The notes beneath the pieces are model-generated. The model did not search any database, was not told where the DNA came from, and was given only the letters and a program-made list of their open reading frames with translations. A DNA stretch of 64,000 nt from Rostratula benghalensis (lineage: Eukaryota > Chordata > Aves > Charadriiformes > Rostratulidae), in NCBI GenBank assembly GCA_013399305.1, contig VXAI01000199.1, positions 289,536 to 353,535 of the forward strand. The letters run 5' to 3'. Both the position numbers and the translations under genes were made by a program. Below are positions 63,101 through 64,000 of this stretch, one piece after another. The first letter of the stretch is position 1, and every line of letters begins with the position of its first letter.

Positions 63101-64000
63101 CAAAGATTTCCTGAGTCAATAAGTACAGATTAGAAGAAAAAAATATATTAAATTGGCTATTTCAATTTATTTTGACTCAGATTACTTTACCATGGTTCCT
63201 GCTAATTACAGCTGAGACTACACCATTAGCTTTGAACTGCCTTGTGAAAAAAGACCTTTATCTTAATTATGCAAAAGTTGTAACCTTGCCTCATCGTAAA
63301 ATTGTGAACAAATGCCTACCAAAGGAAATATGGACAGCTTAAAGATTCCTGTCTCTTTGCAGGACAGGGTGAACTTTGGGAGAGACCTATAGCGAATTTT
63401 GACCAGCTACTGATTATGATGTAGATTGAATGTAGTAAGTGGGAAGTGGTATTTTCAGGACATGTCTGGTAACATCACTAGCAGGGTGTCCCTTGAGTCT
63501 TCAGCCCGAGAACTTTTCAAAAGGGTGTATCTTCATCCCTAATGTGTATTTTCCGTTACTTTGATCACTATTGCATATATATATGCATTATTGCTTATAT
63601 ATCCATTAAACAACAACAATACCACTAGAAGGTATTTTTCATATTTATTCAGACTTGTGGGATGTTAATTATTTGGCAACTTTATTGACATTGTGCTGAA
63701 ATATCAGTGTCACTCTTCAGCATGACATCTTTAATTCCTACTTAAACCACCAGGACCTACGTACTTCATCCTTTACCAGTATAGGAACTTTTTTCTAAAC
63801 ATCATCAGGATTACCTCATGATCGTCCTTTGCAGCCCTCTGTCCAACATTTCTTCACCATGATACATACAGGAAAGTAAAGTGCATGCATACAAGTATAC
63901 ATATATAGATACATCTAAGTTATGAGTATTTGTACTGTGATTTCTCAAAATTATAGCTTGTTAGCACAAAAATTCTAATAAAATAAGAAATTATGAGCCT
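60121..64000 (-). other. LINGO2: LINGO2 intron, 3' portion
   Basis: This is AT-rich non-coding DNA upstream of the LINGO2 acceptor, continuing past the window edge. I see no exon, RNA gene or transposon in it. The only structured elements are the AGATA array near 60.9 kb and a 16-bp perfect palindrome TGCATATATATATGCA at 63572-63587. Mammalian LINGO2 introns host miR-873 and miR-876 far upstream; I see neither here. Confidence 0.8.
60876..60955 (+). repeat. (AGATA)n pentanucleotide microsatellite
   Basis: Fifteen perfect AGATA units occupy 60881-60955, preceded by one imperfect unit (GAATA). Each junction forms GATAAG, so the array is a regular series of GATA-factor-like core motifs with 5-bp spacing, about 0.75 kb upstream of the LINGO2 splice acceptor within the intron. 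On the LINGO2 sense strand it reads TATCT repeated. Perfect units imply recent expansion and likely length polymorphism. Confidence 0.97.

Noticed and set aside
1..64000. CRISPR arrays, operons, tRNA or rRNA genes, microRNA hairpins
   Set aside because: No regularly spaced direct repeats with unique spacers, no cloverleaf or rRNA sequence recognised, and the overall composition is that of a vertebrate nuclear genome.

Overview
This is a 64 kb window of vertebrate nuclear DNA, most likely from a bird. CR1 LINE copies are the dominant repeat, two solo endogenous-retrovirus LTRs of a type I associate with bird genomes are present, and there is one intron-poor neural gene. The only functional protein-coding sequence I can support is LINGO2, encoded complete in one exon on the minus strand at 58264-60084 (606 codons plus stop). 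A good 3' splice site lies 36 nt before its ATG, so this is the terminal coding exon of a spliced gene. The sequence from 60121 to the window end is intron. The sequence below 58264 is 3' UTR and then intergenic DNA. In mammals LINGO2 sits in a gene-poor part of human 9p21, whose bird counterpart is chromosome Z; Z linkage here is inference.

Layout. 1-26264: AT-rich non-coding DNA with homopolymers, a 40-base assembly gap (9748-9787) and a short CR1 tail (12446-12548, minus). 26265-27024: solo LTR, plus strand, with a perfect 5-bp target duplication. 27025-29341: no feature. 29342-31005: 5'-truncated CR1, minus strand. 31006-35120: non-coding. 35121-35876: second solo LTR of the same family in the opposite orientation, 8.1 kb away. 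35877-39629: non-coding. 39630-45292: a CR1 complex in which a nearly full-length 5' CR1 part (ORF1 esterase-like plus ORF2 endonuclease remnants) runs into the 3' part of a different CR1, followed by a roughly 160-bp imperfect palindrome and then another 5'-truncated CR1 that repeats 424 bp of the first. 45293-56075: non-coding, with a CR1 tail (45883-45930), a 115-base gap (46361-46475), a GTA repeat and a C21 run. 56076-58263: probable LINGO2 3' UTR. 58264-60120: LINGO2 terminal exon. 60121-64000: intron, including 15 perfect AGATA units.

How it works together. LINGO2 is a single-pass neuronal leucine-rich-repeat/Ig receptor. Nothing else in the window forms a pathway with it. All transposable-element reading frames I examined are broken by stops, frameshifts or lost catalytic residues. 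I did not find a previously undescribed system. The most unusual structure is the CR1 mosaic with a fold-back junction at 42005-43330. Several long open frames, including the 5' extension of the LINGO2 frame, begin at TTG or GTG and should not be read as genes.
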